64,000 nt of DNA from Corynebacterium kutscheri. Its GTDB lineage: Bacteria > Actinomycetota > Actinomycetes > Mycobacteriales > Mycobacteriaceae. Location of the stretch: the NCBI RefSeq assembly GCF_000980835.1, contig NZ_CP011312.1:2108001-2172000 (forward strand), written 5' to 3'. The notes under the pieces are model-generated. The model did not search any database and was not told the origin of the DNA. It saw only the letters and a program-made list of their open reading frames with translations. Of the stretch, positions 63,147-64,000 are shown piece by piece (the first letter of the stretch is position 1; each line of letters begins with the position of its first letter). A program made the position numbers and the translations under genes.

Positions 63147-63502
63147 ACTTCAGTCCTTCATAAAAATGTTAAGTGTAAAAGAATATCCAAACAGCATCGA
63201 CCAACACTGCGTTTCCGAAGGTTCCCCTCCCCCGGAAAGAGTGCTATTTGCTTAAATATGTCAATTTTAGATTATGGCACTGCAATAAAAGCACGATAGA
63301 AATCCATATGTGGGTATCGATCTCCTCGTGAGTCAATGCATAGCTCCCTCAAGTTTAAGTACAACTTGAGACTTTTGGAAGAGACACACCGCAACAATAT
63401 GACTCAAATCTATCTTTAGTCACTCTATTTATCACTAAATAACAAAAGGCCTAACCTTCTACATGAAGGTTAGGCCTTTCAAGAATCAAATTATATCGTT
63501 TT
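63147..63502. other. PS1 promoter region and 3' spacer of the next gene
   Basis: A 356-bp non-coding stretch. It holds the terminator at 63445-63479; the rest is AT-rich with no ORF. Confidence 0.45.
63445..63479 (-). terminator. Intrinsic terminator of the second mycolyltransferase
   Basis: A perfect 15-bp stem (63445-63459 with 63465-63479), TACAT loop and a T-rich tail on the minus strand. Confidence 0.88.
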
Positions 63503-64000
63503 TTACCAAGCGTTCATCACGTCAAGGATTCGACCACGCGACATATCTAGCTGGTAGTTAAATTGCAGCCAATTATGAATACCGGTGATTGGATAATTCA
63601 CAGTTGGGTGAACACCAGTCGCACGTGCCTTAACTTCCCATAAAACAGTGGTGTACCTAGAAATCCATTCAAGAATTGAACCAGTAATAATATCCTGTGG
63701 ACGATAGGAAGCTATGTCAGGACCAGCTGGCAAGCCATTACCGGCCGAGATATAAACGTCCGTATTACGCAAAGCAGCCATATTTAAGAAAGGGTCATTC
63801 TGGTAACGAACCGGATTAAAAATACTGCCATACATCGAATTGACGTTAAAGCCCCCGATTTCCCATAAAGCTATGCGAAGCAACGTCTGCATACCAGGGT
63901 GAGTCATAGTTAAATAACCGGAATAACTCAATGCTTGGCGGAACTGATCTGTGTGGCGAGCAGCCAAATTAAGAGCTGCAGTACCCCCCATAGACAATCC
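63503..64000 (-). CDS. Corynomycolyltransferase (Ag85 type), partial at 5' end
   Basis: Only the last ~166 residues are inside the window; the frame runs off the right edge. The first residues visible are the nucleophile elbow (S-MGGTAALNLAARH), followed by SGYLTM, the Asp/Glu region near VYISAGNG and the catalytic His in GIHNW. There is no LGFP part; the protein ends ~30 residues after the His, as in the short Cmt enzymes. In C. glutamicum cmt2 lies just upstream of cop1, so this is probably the Cmt2 counterpart. Confidence 0.88.
   Translation of the reverse strand, partial: GLSMGGTAALNLAARHTDQFRQALSYSGYLTMTHPGMQTLLRIALWEIGGFNVNSMYGSIFNPVRYQNDPFLNMAALRNTDVYISAGNGLPAGPDIASYRPQDIITGSILEWISRYTTVLWEVKARATGVHPTVNYPITGIHNWLQFNYQLDMSRGRILDVMNAW

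Overview
The window is a stretch of a mycolic-acid bacterium of the genus Corynebacterium. The evidence is the pks13/fadD32/accD4 mycolate condensation genes, several antigen-85-like corynomycolyltransferases including a PS1-type protein with LGFP repeats, an MmpL3/CmpL1-type transporter, an AftD arabinofuranosyltransferase, an HtaA-domain haem-binding-type surface protein and DtxR-type operators. The base composition looks low for the genus (about 45 % GC by eye). A low-GC member of the C. diphtheriae side of the genus, such as C. kutscheri, would fit, but the species is not proven here.

Left part (1-15.5 kb), the surface and accessory region. It opens with the end of an ABC exporter. Next comes a minimal pilus locus on the minus strand: a major pilin with LPLTGG followed by a class C sortase. 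A 1.3-kb gene-poor stretch with an orphan DtxR-like box follows, then a membrane-anchored HtaA-domain protein whose start is overlapped by a DtxR-like box. Two large plus-strand adhesins with repeated DUF5979-like domains, Thr/Pro stalks and LANTG anchors come next, then a small YjbR-type protein.

Middle (15.5-33.3 kb). This holds YibE/F, a secreted 5'-nucleotidase, an LMW-phosphatase/ArsC-like protein that has lost its catalytic Cys, a VanW-type protein, a GH3 lipoprotein-like hydrolase, DUF2613, AftD, a mycolyltransferase, the feoABC ferrous iron operon and a DedA-like membrane protein. Two intergenic stretches fold into structures that are more than simple terminators (16858-16976 and 20181-20279).

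Right part (33.3-64 kb), the mycolate island. A TmaT-like acyltransferase, a DUF3068 protein, a polytopic membrane protein, a GT4 glycosyltransferase and an MtrP-like methyltransferase form the trehalose-mycolate modification and transport cluster. It is followed by pck, then trmB-NYN-cmpL1(mmpL3)-LPG-synthase-like membrane protein. After DUF3054, pepN and pcp come accD4, pks13 and fadD32 (condensation of the two fatty acids), a cutinase-like protein (Rv3802c type), a DUF732-like lipoprotein, PS1 and a second mycolyltransferase cut by the window edge. Together these genes make mycolate on trehalose, modify it, flip it across the membrane and transfer it to arabinogalactan and to trehalose.

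No tRNA, rRNA, CRISPR array, insertion sequence or prophage was seen.
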